A DNA stretch of 64,000 nucleotides from Clostridium chauvoei (GCF_002327185.1 NZ_CP018624.1:2118660-2182659), one strand, 5' to 3'. Shown: positions 1-9,822, counted from the first letter of the stretch. Translations and numbers: made by a program. Notes: generated by a model not told the origin, from the sequence alone.

Positions 1-593
1 ATAATTGAATAAAACCCAGTTCTACTTAATGAAAAGTTATATATAAAAAAATTTACCGCCAAAATGATACTACAATTTATAATATTTAACTTTTTATAAT
101 TTAAATATATAAATAAAACTACTATTATAAATAAATTACTATGTAATAAATTAGGATGATTATATCCTAATGAATATCTAGTTATATAGCCTATTCCATC
201 TCTCCAATGTACATACTGTTTATTTGGTATCATACCTATTAATGATGAAAAGATTATAGTGAAATATATTATAACTTTTATATTTAATGATAAACTAAAT
301 AATTTCTTATATTCAATATTTTTCATACCTATTATAGTTAAAATACTTAATAAAACACCTGCTCTTTTACTTATATAAAAAGTAAACATTCCAATTATAA
401 TAAGTATTGCTATTATTATAATTTCTCTTCTTGTATATTTAGTTATAGTTAATTTTATTAATAAGAATATAAATGCCATAATTGTTATAATTCTCAAAAT
501 AAAATTATTTGCACCTAAGCCTATACTTTTTCCGATTAATATAAATATAAAATATAAATAAAATAAAATTTCTTCTTTATTTAAATTACTCAT
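1..593 (-). CDS. Wzy-type polysaccharide polymerase, N-terminal part (runs off left edge)
   Basis: I translated the reverse strand from the ATG at 593-591 and found an open frame to the window edge, about 197 residues. It is almost wholly hydrophobic, with several predicted membrane helices and a loop containing YSLGYNHPNLLHSNLF, a pattern typical of capsule/O-antigen repeat-unit polymerases. The start overlaps the stop of the upstream GT32 gene by 8 bases (ATGAGTAA), which suggests translational coupling. By family it would polymerise the lipid-linked repeat units of locus 1 outside the membrane. The 3' end is not visible, so length and intactness are unknown. Wzy sequences are poorly conserved; an O-antigen ligase-like protein is the main alternative. 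Confidence 0.75.
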   Translation of the reverse strand, partial: MSNLNKEEILFYLYFIFILIGKSIGLGANNFILRIITIMAFIFLLIKLTITKYTRREIIIIAILIIIGMFTFYISKRAGVLLSILTIIGMKNIEYKKLFSLSLNIKVIIYFTIIFSSLIGMIPNKQYVHWRDGIGYITRYSLGYNHPNLLHSNLFIIVVLFIYLNYKKLNIINCSIILAVNFFIYNFSLSRTGFYSI

Positions 594-1335
594 TATCAAT
601 CCTACTTTTTATTATATCCTTTATTTTATTATATCTTTTGAATCCAATGATACTTTTTATTGATGATATTAATTTTATTTTCACTTTTTTTTGTGGTGTT
701 AACCATGTTCCCTCAAACCAATGTATTGCTATAGTATTATGGGTAACTTTAGGATTACTACTTCCAATTTTTAATGGTGAGAAAAAATCATTTGAATATA
801 TAGTTATCTCATCATTAAGTAAATTTTGTATTCTATTATCTTGCTTTAAACCATGGTTTAATAAAATATCAGTAACTACTCTTACATTAGTTAATTCACT
901 TTCTCTTCCATTTTTTATAAATCTCCTATTATTGTAAGTATCTAACCAGTTTTTAATTATTATGTTATTTTTTCTCGCTCCTATTGTAGCTGTAGATATT
1001 AACTCATCATCTTCAAACCCTAAAAAAGCATTAGAGTCTAATAAGGCATTAAAATCAGATAATATTTCTACATCAGTATCTAAATATATTCCTCCATATT
1101 TAAACAAAATATCTAATCTTACATAATCTGATACAAATGCATATTTTCCTTTATCATATGCTTCCTTAATGTATAAATTTGCACTAATATCAAAATTATC
1201 TTCGTTCCATTCCATAATCTTGTAACCATCTAAGTTTTTCTTCCAACTTTCTATACATCTATTTGCTAATTCAGATTTTTCCCCTCTCCCAAACCAACAA
1301 TAATGTATTATTTTAGGTATCCCACTTTTTCCCAT
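586..1335 (-). CDS. GT32-type (Gly_transf_sug) capsule glycosyltransferase
   Basis: 249 residues. The N-terminus (IPKIIHYCWFG) and the segment YAFVSDYVRLDILFKYGGIY followed by LDTDVE are hallmarks of the DXD-containing sugar-binding region of GT32/OCH1-like and bacterial capsular glycosyltransferases; DTD is the expected metal/nucleotide-sugar motif. It probably adds one sugar to the undecaprenyl-linked repeat unit on the cytoplasmic face. It overlaps the preceding gene by 23 bases and the following Wzy gene by 8, so it is in the middle of an operon. Sugar specificity cannot be told from sequence. Confidence 0.85.
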   Translation of the reverse strand: MGKSGIPKIIHYCWFGRGEKSELANRCIESWKKNLDGYKIMEWNEDNFDISANLYIKEAYDKGKYAFVSDYVRLDILFKYGGIYLDTDVEILSDFNALLDSNAFLGFEDDELISTATIGARKNNIIIKNWLDTYNNRRFIKNGRESELTNVRVVTDILLNHGLKQDNRIQNLLNDEITIYSNDFFSPLKIGSSNPKVTHNTIAIHWFEGTWLTPQKKVKIKLISSIKSIIGFKRYNKIKDIIKSRIDNE

Positions 1336-1837
1336 TATAGTCTCCTTTTATTAACTCTAAACATTCTTTCTTAAAGTTCTCTACAAACTTATCTGTTGCA
1401 TTCTTATAATCTTTATTTAAATTTTTTTCCCTATTTAAGAAATTATTGATTTCTTCATCTAAAAAATTAATATCATATATGGCTATAATTTTTTTTTTCA
1501 TTTCTAATTTTTTTGTAAAATACACTTGATGATCATCTACATGCTCCCCATATTTTTTTTGTCTTGGAACTACTATAGGTATTTTATTAAATTGAAAAGG
1601 TAAAAATATACTTCCTGGACCACCATGAGTTATTATTATTCTTGAATTCTTAGTATAATAAATCATTTCTTCAGATGTTATCATTTCTTTATAATCACAA
1701 TTTTTAGGAATATACTTTGTATATCCAATTTGCATAAATATAGGCTCTATTATTTTTTTTTCATCTATTAAATTATCAACCTTTTTTATTAATCTACTAA
1801 AATCTTGTTCATGAGTACCTACTGTAACAAAAATCAT
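1313..1837 (-). CDS. Alg13/PssE-like glycosyltransferase catalytic subunit
   Basis: 174 residues beginning MIFVTVGTHEQDF, the signature of the GT28 C-terminal domain family (Alg13, PssE, CpsG/Cps14G). THGGPGSIF is the UDP-sugar binding motif. In this family the catalytic subunit works with a membrane-bound Alg14/PssD partner, which is the gene immediately upstream here: the ATG at 1837 overlaps the partner's stop codon by one base (TAATG). It likely transfers the second sugar of the repeat unit. The partner is frameshifted as read, so activity of the pair is in doubt unless that is a sequence error. Confidence 0.88.
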   Translation of the reverse strand: MIFVTVGTHEQDFSRLIKKVDNLIDEKKIIEPIFMQIGYTKYIPKNCDYKEMITSEEMIYYTKNSRIIITHGGPGSIFLPFQFNKIPIVVPRQKKYGEHVDDHQVYFTKKLEMKKKIIAIYDINFLDEEINNFLNREKNLNKDYKNATDKFVENFKKECLELIKGDYNGKKWDT

Positions 1838-2285
1838 TATATTATTCCCCCTAAATTTATTCCTTTAGGATAAAACTTTTTTTGTTCATTCCATTGTAAT
1901 ATGAATTTATCAGTAACAGGATATACTACTTTTCCGGTAATTGTTGGCAATTCAATTCTATCATAAACTTCAATATATACAGTTTTAGCTCCAAATAATT
2001 TCCCTAAATAGAAGAAAGGAATTGATACCGCTGCTCCAGTTGATATTATTAAATCTGGCTTCTCCTTTATTAGTATTTTAAGTGCTAGAAAAGTATTTTT
2101 TGTTAAATTCTTTAAATTTCTATTTGTAGGAAAATAACACCAATATTTTTTTCATTTTCTAATAATGATACTGAATCTAATTTATTAAATGTAACCCAAA
2201 ATCTATCATGTTCCTCCCAAAATTTCTTTAATAAATACAAATGTGTAAGATGCCCCCCGCTTGATCCAACTAAACATATTTTCAT
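1837..2285 (-). pseudogene. Alg14/PssD-like membrane partner of the glycosyltransferase, frameshifted
   Basis: From the ATG at 2285 the frame reads MKICLVGSSGGHLTHLYLLK, the Alg14/PssD start, but it meets a stop at 2112-2114 after 57 residues. The next frame continues the family (YWCYFPTNRNLKNLTKNTFL, then STGAAVSIPFFYL and VYIEVYDRI) to a TAA at 1837-1839. The break is in a 7-A run (coding strand) at 2146-2152; an eighth A restores about 149 residues. Family role: membrane recruitment of the Alg13/PssE-like subunit encoded next. Under-called homopolymer, real mutation, phase variation or slippage are all possible. Confidence 0.85.
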
Positions 2286-2299
2286 TTATTCTCTCCTTT

Positions 2300-3660
2300 T
2301 CAGTTTTTAATTATTGTAGCTGCAATTTCTTGCTTAGCTTCAACTTCCATATTTAAAACTTCTCTTCTACCTACTGAGTAATACTCAACTTTTTGACCCT
2401 CTGCATCCTTTATGTTGTAGCAGTTCCTTCCGTCAAATATTATAGGATTTCTCATTAAAGTTTTATAAACCTCTAAGTCTAATTCCTTTATTTCTTTCCA
2501 TTCAGTAAATATAAATACCATATCTGCATTCTTTAATGCATCTTCAGGATTATTTACATATTCTATTTCTGTAGGATATTTTTTCTTAAAGTTTTCTATT
2601 CCTACAGGATCATAAGCTACTATTTCTGCACCTTCATCAAGTAATCTTCTTACATTAGGTATAGAAGGTGCTTCTCTTAAATCATCTGTTCCAGGTTTAA
2701 AAGTTAATCCAAGTACAGCTACCCTTAACCCCTTAAGATTTCCAAATCTTTGTTTAGCTTTTCTAAATAGCTTAAATTTTTGATTTTCATTTACTTCTAT
2801 AGTAGCTTTTATAGTTTTTATTTCATAGCCATTATCATTGGCTAACCAATGTAGAGCTTTAGTATCTTTAGGGAAACATGAACCTCCATATCCTATACCT
2901 GCATTTAAGAATTTATCTCCAATTCTCTTGTCATAGCTCATTCCTTTAGCTACATCTTCTATATCAGCTCCAACTAATTCGCAAAAATTAGCTATTTCAT
3001 TCATAAAGCTTATTTTTAAAGCTAGAAAATCATTTGAAGCATATTTAATCATTTCAGCACTTCTTCTGTTAGTAACTACTATTGGTTGATTAAATGGTTC
3101 ATAGACATTTCTTAAAATATTTCCTGCATTTTCTGATTCAACACCTATTACTATTCTGCTTGCATGAAGTGTATCTACTACTGCTGTACCTTGTGCTAGA
3201 AATTCAGGATTTGATGCAACTTCTACCTTTACTTTGTTAACTAAATTATCTTTTAAATATTCTTCAACTCTATCATTTGTACCGATTGGAACTGTAGATT
3301 TTACAACTACTAATGCATTATTCTCTAAATTTTCTGCTATTTGTTTGCATACCCCAAAGACATAATCTAAGTTAGCTGATCCATCTTCTCTTTCTGGTGT
3401 ACCAACTCCTATAAAAATTATGTCTGCATCTTTATATGCACTTTTATAATCTGTTGTAAAATTTAATATCCCTGCATCATGGTTTTTCTTTAATATTTCA
3501 TCTAAACCAGGTTCATATATAGGTGAAATTCCTTGTTTCATTAGTTCCACCTTTTTTTCATCTATATCTACGCAAGTAACCTTATGCCCTACTTCCGAAA
3601 GACATGCTCCTGTAACAATCCTACATAGCCTGTCCCTGCAACTACAATTTTCTTATTCAT
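2300..3660 (-). pseudogene. ugd: UDP-glucose 6-dehydrogenase, N-terminal frameshift
   Basis: The ATG at 3660 gives MNKKIVVAGTGYVGL, the Rossmann start, then the frame breaks near 3616. Adding one base (probably a second G) gives VTGACLSEVGHKVTCVDIDE running into the long downstream frame, about 453 residues in all, the usual length. The downstream part has the catalytic block GYGGSCFPKDTKAL and the C-terminal domain ending ATIIKN. Role: NAD-dependent oxidation of UDP-glucose to UDP-glucuronate, a capsule precursor. If the loss is real, translation from the internal ATG at 3550 would lack the NAD-binding GxGYVG motif and be inactive. It lies between the sugar transferase and the PssD-like gene. 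Confidence 0.93.
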
Positions 3661-3682
3661 CTCATTAGCCCCCTTATAATGT

Positions 3683-4345
3683 TTAACATGCATTCTTATC
3701 ACCAAATAAAACAAAAAATGTTTTAAATATAAGATTTATATCTAATAAAAGACTTCTATCATTTACATATTTAATATCTAGCTTCATCCAATCTTCAAAA
3801 TCAATATTATTTCTTCCTGATACTTGCCAATAGCATGTAAGCCCTGGTTTTACTTCTAATCTTTTCATCATCCAAGGTTCAAACTCTTTTACTTCTTGTG
3901 GAAGGATTGGTCTAGGTCCTACTAAACTCATTTCTCCCTTTAAGATATTGATTAATTGTGGTAATTCATCTATGCTTGTTTTCCTTATAAACTTTCCTAT
4001 CTTAGTAATTCTAGGATCATTTTTCATCTTAAACATTGGACCTGACATTTCATTTTGCTCTGCAAGCTTCTTTTTAAGTTCTTCTGCATTTACAACCATT
4101 GATCTAAACTTGTACATATTAAATTCTTTACCATTTAAACCAATTCTTTTTTGAGAAAATACTATAGGTCCCTTTGACTCTAGCTTTATTAAAATTGCCA
4201 CTACTATTAAAAGTGGGCTAAGTAAGAGTAATCCACATATTGAAGCAACTATATCTATAACTCTTTTAGTTACTTCATATAAATATCTATTTTTTTTCAA
4301 CTCTCTAATCTCTATTTCTGGTGTCTCAATCCCTGCTCTCTCCAC
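3683..4345 (-). CDS. Initiating undecaprenyl-phosphate sugar phosphotransferase (locus 1)
   Basis: 220 residues, GTG start behind GAGAGGAG. One N-terminal transmembrane helix (about residues 29-53), then the bacterial sugar transferase catalytic domain: KFRSMVVNAEE, FIRKTSIDELPQLINILKGE, MSLVGPRP and KPGLTCYWQVSGRN. It transfers a sugar-1-phosphate from a UDP-sugar to undecaprenyl phosphate at the inner face of the membrane, the committed step of Wzy-dependent capsule. It is short, containing only the C-terminal WbaP-type domain. About 360 bp of its middle and 3' part are nearly identical to the locus 2 copy at 38700-39362, whereas the 5' parts have diverged. The sugar may be Glc, Gal or an amino sugar. 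Confidence 0.92.
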   Translation of the reverse strand: MERAGIETPEIEIRELKKNRYLYEVTKRVIDIVASICGLLLLSPLLIVVAILIKLESKGPIVFSQKRIGLNGKEFNMYKFRSMVVNAEELKKKLAEQNEMSGPMFKMKNDPRITKIGKFIRKTSIDELPQLINILKGEMSLVGPRPILPQEVKEFEPWMMKRLEVKPGLTCYWQVSGRNNIDFEDWMKLDIKYVNDRSLLLDINLIFKTFFVLFGDKNAC

Positions 4346-4383
4346 CCTTTTTCACTCCTCTCAATAAATAATAAAACACCCTT

Positions 4384-5160
4384 TTATCTCCTACTAAATA
4401 CCGAAAATAAACCTTTCTTTTTAGTCTTTAGCCTTCTTCCTTGAAAGCTTATTTCTTCATTATTTAATAGTTTTTCCCCATTTGTTTCTAAAAATCTTCC
4501 GTACCCTTTTTTAAGTTGTTCTAATGTTTTTAAGGCTTCCTGCATATTGGCAGTTCTGTTTTCATCTCTATGTGCATCTGAGCCTATAAAGCTATAGATA
4601 TCATTTTTCAGGAATTTTATGGCTGTATTCTTTACATCTTTGTTAAAATAACCTATCAAACTACCAGCATTTAGCTGAAACAAGTACCCTGCTTGTATAA
4701 ATTTATTTATAAGTTCTGGTTTTTTTATAAAATTTAAATATCTTTCTGGATGTGCTATAACTGGTACTATTCCTCTGATTTGTAATTCATATAAATTATC
4801 TAAAATTTCTTCTATAGAAAAATCTCTTTTTCTAAACTCTATAAGCATATATCTTGAATGGTTTATAGTTTTTATGAAGCCACACTCATAATATTCTAAA
4901 ATTTTTTCAGTATAACATACTTCTTGCCCCAAATAAATCCCTATATCTATTCTATTTTTTTCAGCTAAAACCTTAAGGTCATCTACCTTTTTTTCAAGCT
5001 CACTTATCTCTATTTCATAATGCCCCCTAATGAAATGTGGAGTAGCTACTATGCTTTTAGTTCCTCCACTTACTGCTTGCTTTAGCATTTTCAATGCCAT
5101 TTCCTGTGTTTTTGCCCCATCATCTATTTCCCATAATATATGTGAATGAATATCTACCAT
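4384..5160 (-). CDS. cpsB: Capsule tyrosine-protein phosphatase, PHP family (locus 1)
   Basis: 258 residues starting MVDIHSHILW, the metal-binding HxH of PHP-fold CpsB/YwqE phosphatases; further ligands are in IVATPHF, VIAHPERY and IGSDAHRDE. Mn-dependent removal of phosphate from the tyrosine cluster of the CpsD-type kinase encoded just upstream (3-base gap), so chain export and length can cycle. The C-terminus is basic (RRLKTKKKGLFSVFSRR), perhaps for membrane contact. Paralogue of 39402-40175. Confidence 0.92.
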   Translation of the reverse strand: MVDIHSHILWEIDDGAKTQEMALKMLKQAVSGGTKSIVATPHFIRGHYEIEISELEKKVDDLKVLAEKNRIDIGIYLGQEVCYTEKILEYYECGFIKTINHSRYMLIEFRKRDFSIEEILDNLYELQIRGIVPVIAHPERYLNFIKKPELINKFIQAGYLFQLNAGSLIGYFNKDVKNTAIKFLKNDIYSFIGSDAHRDENRTANMQEALKTLEQLKKGYGRFLETNGEKLLNNEEISFQGRRLKTKKKGLFSVFSRR

Positions 5161-5163
5161 TAT

Positions 5164-5817
5164 TTAATTTTCTCCATAGTAATAATAGTAATTACCGCTA
5201 TCATTATCTACTCCATTTAAAACTGTTCCCATTATATGTGCATTAACTTTTTTAAGTAAATTTACTGCATTATGAACTGATTCTCTCTTAGTTTCTTTAG
5301 CTCTAATTACAAGTAAAGTTCCATCTACTTTTGTAGATAAAATTTGTGAATCTGTTACTGCTTGTATAGGTGGAGTATCTATGATTATATAATCAAAGTC
5401 TTCCTTTAACTCTTCTAATAAATTACTCATTGCCTTTGAACTTAACATTTCTGAAGGGTTTGGTGGAATTTTACCTGAAGGTAATATAAGTAAGTTTTCT
5501 CCATGTCTTTTTAAAGTATTTGATAATCTTTCTTTACCTATTAATACATCTGATAATCCAGTTGCATTAGATACTTTAAATTTTTTATGTATAGATGGTT
5601 TTCTTAAGTCACAATCAATTAGTACAACTTTTTTCTCCCCTTGAGCTAAGGATAATGCAAGATTTGCTGCTGTAGTTGATTTTCCTTCTCCTGGCTCTGA
5701 GCTTGTTATTACTATAGCTTTATATTCTTTATCAAAAGATGAATATTGGATATTTGTTCTTAGTGTTCTATAGCTTTCTGCAATTACCGATTTAGGTTTA
5801 TTTTCTACTACTAACAT
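5164..5817 (-). CDS. cpsD: Capsule BY-kinase CpsD/CapB (locus 1)
   Basis: 217 residues. Walker A SSEPGEGKSTT (Lys46), Walker A' VVLIDCDLRKPS and Walker B DYIIIDTPP are those of bacterial tyrosine kinases. The C-terminus carries the Tyr-rich autophosphorylation cluster NYYYYYGEN. It is the cytoplasmic half of a split kinase; the membrane half is the CpsC-type protein encoded 14 bases upstream. It controls chain length and export of the capsule polymer, and is a substrate of the CpsB phosphatase downstream. RBS AAGGAGG. Confidence 0.94.
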   Translation of the reverse strand: MLVVENKPKSVIAESYRTLRTNIQYSSFDKEYKAIVITSSEPGEGKSTTAANLALSLAQGEKKVVLIDCDLRKPSIHKKFKVSNATGLSDVLIGKERLSNTLKRHGENLLILPSGKIPPNPSEMLSSKAMSNLLEELKEDFDYIIIDTPPIQAVTDSQILSTKVDGTLLVIRAKETKRESVHNAVNLLKKVNAHIMGTVLNGVDNDSGNYYYYYGEN

Positions 5818-5831
5818 AATAACCTCCTTAA

Positions 5832-6527
5832 TTAATGTTTACTTTTATGATTATTTTCTTCTAAAAAGCTAGGGATAACCCCTATTACTGGAATTTCCAA
5901 ATCTTCTTCTAATTGTTTCTTTGTTTTGAAAGAGTTATCTAAGAATTCTAGTAAAAATACTATTCCTACTCCAACCATTGCTCCTAGTAAAAATGCTATT
6001 GCTATGTTCATTTTTTTATTTGGACTTACTGGTTTTTCTGGTAGTGAAGAATTCTCTAATGTTTTTACATTTCCATTTGGAACTAATTCTGAAGATTGTT
6101 TTATAAATTCATTTTTAATAGAATTTATTACCTTAAATGCTATTTCTGGTGAATTATTCTTATATTTAATTTCAAGGATTTGAGTATCTGCAACTGGTAC
6201 AACTGTTAAGTTAGCTAGTACATTTTTAGTTGTTTCATTTACACTTATATTACTTAGTGCAGTATTAATTAGATCTTTTGTTTTAATAACTTCTGAATAA
6301 GTTTTTAATAATTTTTGATACATAACTACATCATTTTGGTTATAACCTTCTGTTGATGTTTCTTCTTTTCCTATAAATAATTTAACTTTGGTTTCATATT
6401 GTGGCTTAATTAAAAAGAACGTTACAACTGCAGATAATAATGTAGTAGTTAACGTCGTTATAAGTATAATTTTCCATCTCTTTTTTAAGGATTGAAATAT
6501 CTCCTGTAAGCTTATCTCTTTTTCCAT
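5832..6527 (-). CDS. cpsC: Capsule chain-length regulator CpsC/CapA, Wzz family (locus 1)
   Basis: 231 residues, Wzz fold: transmembrane helix at about 18-40 (IILITTLTTTLLSAVV), extracellular domain, PVSPNKKMN before the second helix at about 173-195, then a cytoplasmic tail (LEEDLEIPVIGVIPS) that by family activates the CpsD kinase. First gene of locus 1, directly behind a good promoter (TTTACA-16-TATAAT, 6568-6595). Two related copies open locus 2. Confidence 0.93.
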   Translation of the reverse strand: MEKEISLQEIFQSLKKRWKIILITTLTTTLLSAVVTFFLIKPQYETKVKLFIGKEETSTEGYNQNDVVMYQKLLKTYSEVIKTKDLINTALSNISVNETTKNVLANLTVVPVADTQILEIKYKNNSPEIAFKVINSIKNEFIKQSSELVPNGNVKTLENSSLPEKPVSPNKKMNIAIAFLLGAMVGVGIVFLLEFLDNSFKTKKQLEEDLEIPVIGVIPSFLEENNHKSKH

Positions 6528-6872
6528 TTTGCCCCCCGATTTACTTTTTATTAAAATTCTGTTTTAAATTATATCAAAATTTAATCATTTGTAAATAAAA
6601 TAGCCCCTTTATTCAGAAAGTGTAATTTGTCGTATCCTTTATTTATTTTTATAAATTGAATAGTATATTTTAAAAATTACTAAAATACCCTTTTCGCTCT
6701 ATATTTAACTTTCTATTTTTTTATCTTTTTTAAATAGTATTATTTTTTTCTATCAGAATTAAATAATTGCTTTTGCTTTTTAAATGTCGATTTTTTTGTT
6801 ATGATTTTCTTGATTTACATAATAAATTTAAATATTTCATTCTTTTTTAATATAAAATAATCCGTTTTGTAA
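6528..6872. promoter_or_regulatory. 345-bp AT-rich upstream region of capsule locus 1
   Basis: No gene is visible. It contains the locus promoter at 6568-6595. A TGTCGATTTTT element at 6785-6795, 258 bases before cpsC, recurs at almost the same distance ahead of capsule locus 2 (42483). TGTCGA matches six of the seven bases of the Spo0A box TGTCGAA. The rest is featureless A/T. Confidence 0.45.
6568..6595 (-). promoter_or_regulatory. Sigma-A-type promoter of capsule locus 1
   Basis: Read on the minus strand, TTTACA (6595-6590), 16 bases, TATAAT (6573-6568), about 40 bases ahead of the cpsC start. Only 1 mismatch from TTGACA in the -35 and a perfect -10. Confidence 0.7.
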
Positions 6873-6917
6873 AAAAGAGATATTGGAAATGAATCTTTCA
6901 TTTCCAATACCTCTTTT
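6873..6917 (-). terminator. Rho-independent terminator after the GH73-dockerin gene
   Basis: Inverted repeat with ~19-bp arms (AAGAGATATTGGAAATGAA / TTCATTTCCAATACCTCTT, one G-T pair) followed on the minus strand by six T. It separates the cohesin island from capsule locus 1. Confidence 0.85.
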
Positions 6918-6921
6918 AATC

Positions 6922-8816
6922 TTATAAACTTTTTGACACTTTCACTAAATCAAATATGTCTATTATTCCATCACTATTTAAATCTAAATAAGCTTTAAAG
7001 CCTTGTTCTCCACTACTTTTATTATAGTCTACAGAAATTTTTGCTAAGTCTTCTATATTTATTTCATCATTTTTATCTATATCTTCTTTATTGTACCCTG
7101 GTATAAATGGTGTATTTACTTCATTTATAAGTTGAACATTTGAAGGTCTTATAAAACCTCTATTTTTCCAAGGATAATCTCCATTATATTTACCGTTGCT
7201 TAATGGATCTGTTCTTTCTGGAAACATTTCATATAATCCTAAGTTATTAGTTTCTCTGTAAGTTAATGCGGTTATATTTCCTTTATATCCACCCCATCCA
7301 CTTACTGTTGGGTTTATATCATATAAAAGATTTCCTCTATCATCTGTAACTTTATTAACTCCAGTGTAAATAGCTAGTTGATATCCGTTATAATCTGTTA
7401 AGTTAAAATATGAATCTATATTAAAAGCATGTTGTCCTGCTTTTTCTCCCCAAAATGGATCTGATGCATATTTTACATTTGCTCCTAGTTGTTTATCTCC
7501 AAAGTATCCACCAAAATATCTATAGTCTGCTGGATCTGCATATCCTCTTGAGATATATGTTTTGCAGAATTCTCTTACACAGTCTGCTGGTGTTGCAAAT
7601 GAATCTGCACTTCCTGCTGCATCAAAATCATAGGCTTTAATTCCAAATAAATTATTGTTTTTTTGTGCTATAGGTGAGTCTCCATTTCCTGATTCATTCA
7701 TGGCTAAACCTAGTATTAATAAAGGGTTTGTCCCATATTTATTTTGACATTCTATTAATACTTTTCCTAAACCTCTTAACTTACTTGTAGGTTTAGTTGC
7801 AGCATTTATGAAAGCATTTATTTCCTCTGCTGTATGGCTTGTCCTTGTTCTAAAAGGTAAATACTGATAATAACTATAATATGGTGAATTAGGATTTATT
7901 GAATTTTCTTTAGTATCATTTTTTAAATCTGTTATTAACTTATTTAATCCTTCTTGTATATCTCTTCCTTCATAAAAATAGTGTCCATCATAGCTATAAT
8001 AATCTTTATTTGGCTCTAAATATGATGGTGCTAATCCTATTTTTATTGAATTACCATTTCCATTCCATGAAGTCATATTATTAGATATGAAATGATATAA
8101 ATATCCATTTTTAACTAGATAACAACTTGGATTTGTTACTTGGTTTATAGGAACTACAACTAAATCATAATTATCTGAGTTTTGATTTTTATTTAACCAC
8201 CCATTGTAACCATTTATTTGTACCTTAGCTGAATTTCCTCTGTCTTCAATAATAGGCACATCATCTATATATCCATGATTTATATAAGTAAATTCTTTTT
8301 TTAATTCTGGATTTGAATATACAAGTGTTATATTATTGTTGGTTTTATCTGGTTGCTTATTAATATGCTTCCATACTCTTCCCATGGAATTAGTTGAATA
8401 AACAACTTCTCCTCCAGCATTTATTACTGCTGGTATTATTGTTCCTTGATATTCTTTTACTTCTTCATTATTTTTTCTAAAGTTTCTGCTTTTTTTATTG
8501 CATCCTCTACAGTATCTGCTTTGTCCATATATTTATAGCTTCCGTCACTATAAGCTAATGCAACTTCAAAGTTAGCTGTAGTTTCTTTTTCTAAAAGCTT
8601 TATATTTCTTGATTCTTCTAATTTCTTTCTTACTTCTTCTTTCTCAGCTTGTGCATAGTTTGGACTAAAAAATTCTAAATCTCCTACTTTTATCTCTCCA
8701 TATATTGTTCCTTCTTTACTGTCTTCTTTTGTATCATCTAGAGCAAATACATTAATGCTTGGTATTATAATCATAATAGCCAATGCTAATGATAAGCATT
8801 TTTTTAATCTGTTCAT
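6922..8816 (-). pseudogene. GH73 endo-beta-N-acetylglucosaminidase with C-terminal dockerin, frameshifted
   Basis: The ATG at 8816 gives a signal peptide (MNRLKKCLSLALAIMIIIPS) and an N-terminal region that stops at 8457. The other frame continues smoothly (NNEEVKEYQGTIIPAVINAG then VVYSTNSMGRVW) from 8456 down. The break is in the 6-A run at 8471-8476; one more A gives about 631 residues. The middle holds a glucosaminidase domain (NPLLILGLAMNESGNGDS with catalytic Glu, then NNNLFGIKAYD), which cuts peptidoglycan glycan. The last ~60 residues are a dockerin: DIDKNDEINIEDL and DLNSDGIIDIFDLV. It follows the cohesin-anchor gene by 27 bases in one operon and could dock to it. The SP-less downstream ORF alone would not be exported. 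Confidence 0.85.
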
Positions 8817-8843
8817 AACTATACTTCCTTTTATTTGATATGT

Positions 8844-9760
8844 TTATTTATTTTTTCTTTTCTTTATTATAATAGTTGTTGTTGCTACCACTATTACTAT
8901 TGCTAATATTGCAAGTTCTGTTCCTATTGCTATTTTCTTTTCTTCTTTATTTTCTGCCAAGGCTTTTTCTTCTGGCTTCTTTTCATCATTTTTAGCTTCT
9001 TCAGATTTCTCTTGGCTGTTTTTATTTTCTTCTGATGTTTTTTCTTCGCTATTTTGGCTTTCCTCTGCTATTTCTTCAACTTGAGTTTTTTCTTCTTTAT
9101 TTAATCCTAAAAAGCTTAATATTTTTTTATATAAACTTGGTTTCTTTGAAGTTGAAACATTTTCTACTGTTTTAGTTTCTACTTTTTTAGTTTCTTCTTT
9201 AGTAGAATCGTCTTTTTTGTTTTCATCCTCTTTTTTAGTTGTAGCTTCTTCCCCCTTTTTTTCATCTTGAGGCTTTGACTTATCATTGAAGTTAAATGGC
9301 ATCTTTGAAACTTCATAAGCTTCATTAACACCTATTAATTTTACATCCATATTATCTTTTGTTACTTTTAAATCTGTATCTTTTAATACATCTGCTTTTA
9401 TTTTAACTATATTCCCTGAACCTGTTATCCCATCTACTTTTCCTGTAAAAGTCATTTGGTAAACTGCTCTATTTCCATCTTTAGCAGTATCACCACCAAG
9501 TTCAACACAATTGTCCTTGCTTTCTTTTATTAATCCAGCACCTTCAATTGACTTTACTTTTATTTCTTCTGGATTATAAATATAATTAACTGACATAGCA
9601 TAAAGTCTTGTTACGTTATCAACATTTATGTTTATTGTAATTTCATTTCCTACTTTAGCTTGTCCTTCGATATCAAAATTAACTGAAGCATCATTTACTG
9701 CAAATGCTTTAGTTGTAAATATACTTAAAAATATTATTAAAAAACTTATAATTTTTTCAT
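8844..9760 (-). pseudogene. Membrane-anchored single-cohesin protein (scaffold/anchor), frameshifted in the signal peptide
   Basis: The ATG at 9760 has a strong RBS (AAAGGAGAAAATT), but MKKL is followed by a stop. With a seventh A in the run at 9752-9757 the frame becomes MKKIISFLIIFLSIFTTKAF, a signal peptide, then a cohesin-like beta-sandwich (VNFDIEGQAKVGNEITI, YAMSVNYIYNPEEIKVKSIE, ITGSGNIVKIKADVL) to about residue 160. Next come a ~110-residue Lys/Glu linker and a C-terminal helix (AILAIVIVVATTTIII) with KKRKNK. There is no LPxTG, so the anchor is a membrane helix. Role inferred: hold dockerin proteins at the surface. The weakest point is domain assignment without a profile search, though the cohesin resembles that in the 18517 gene. 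Confidence 0.75.
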
Positions 9761-9822
9761 AATTTTCTCCTTTATTTCTTATAATTATATATTAAAATTT
9801 ATACATTTACTATAATTATATC

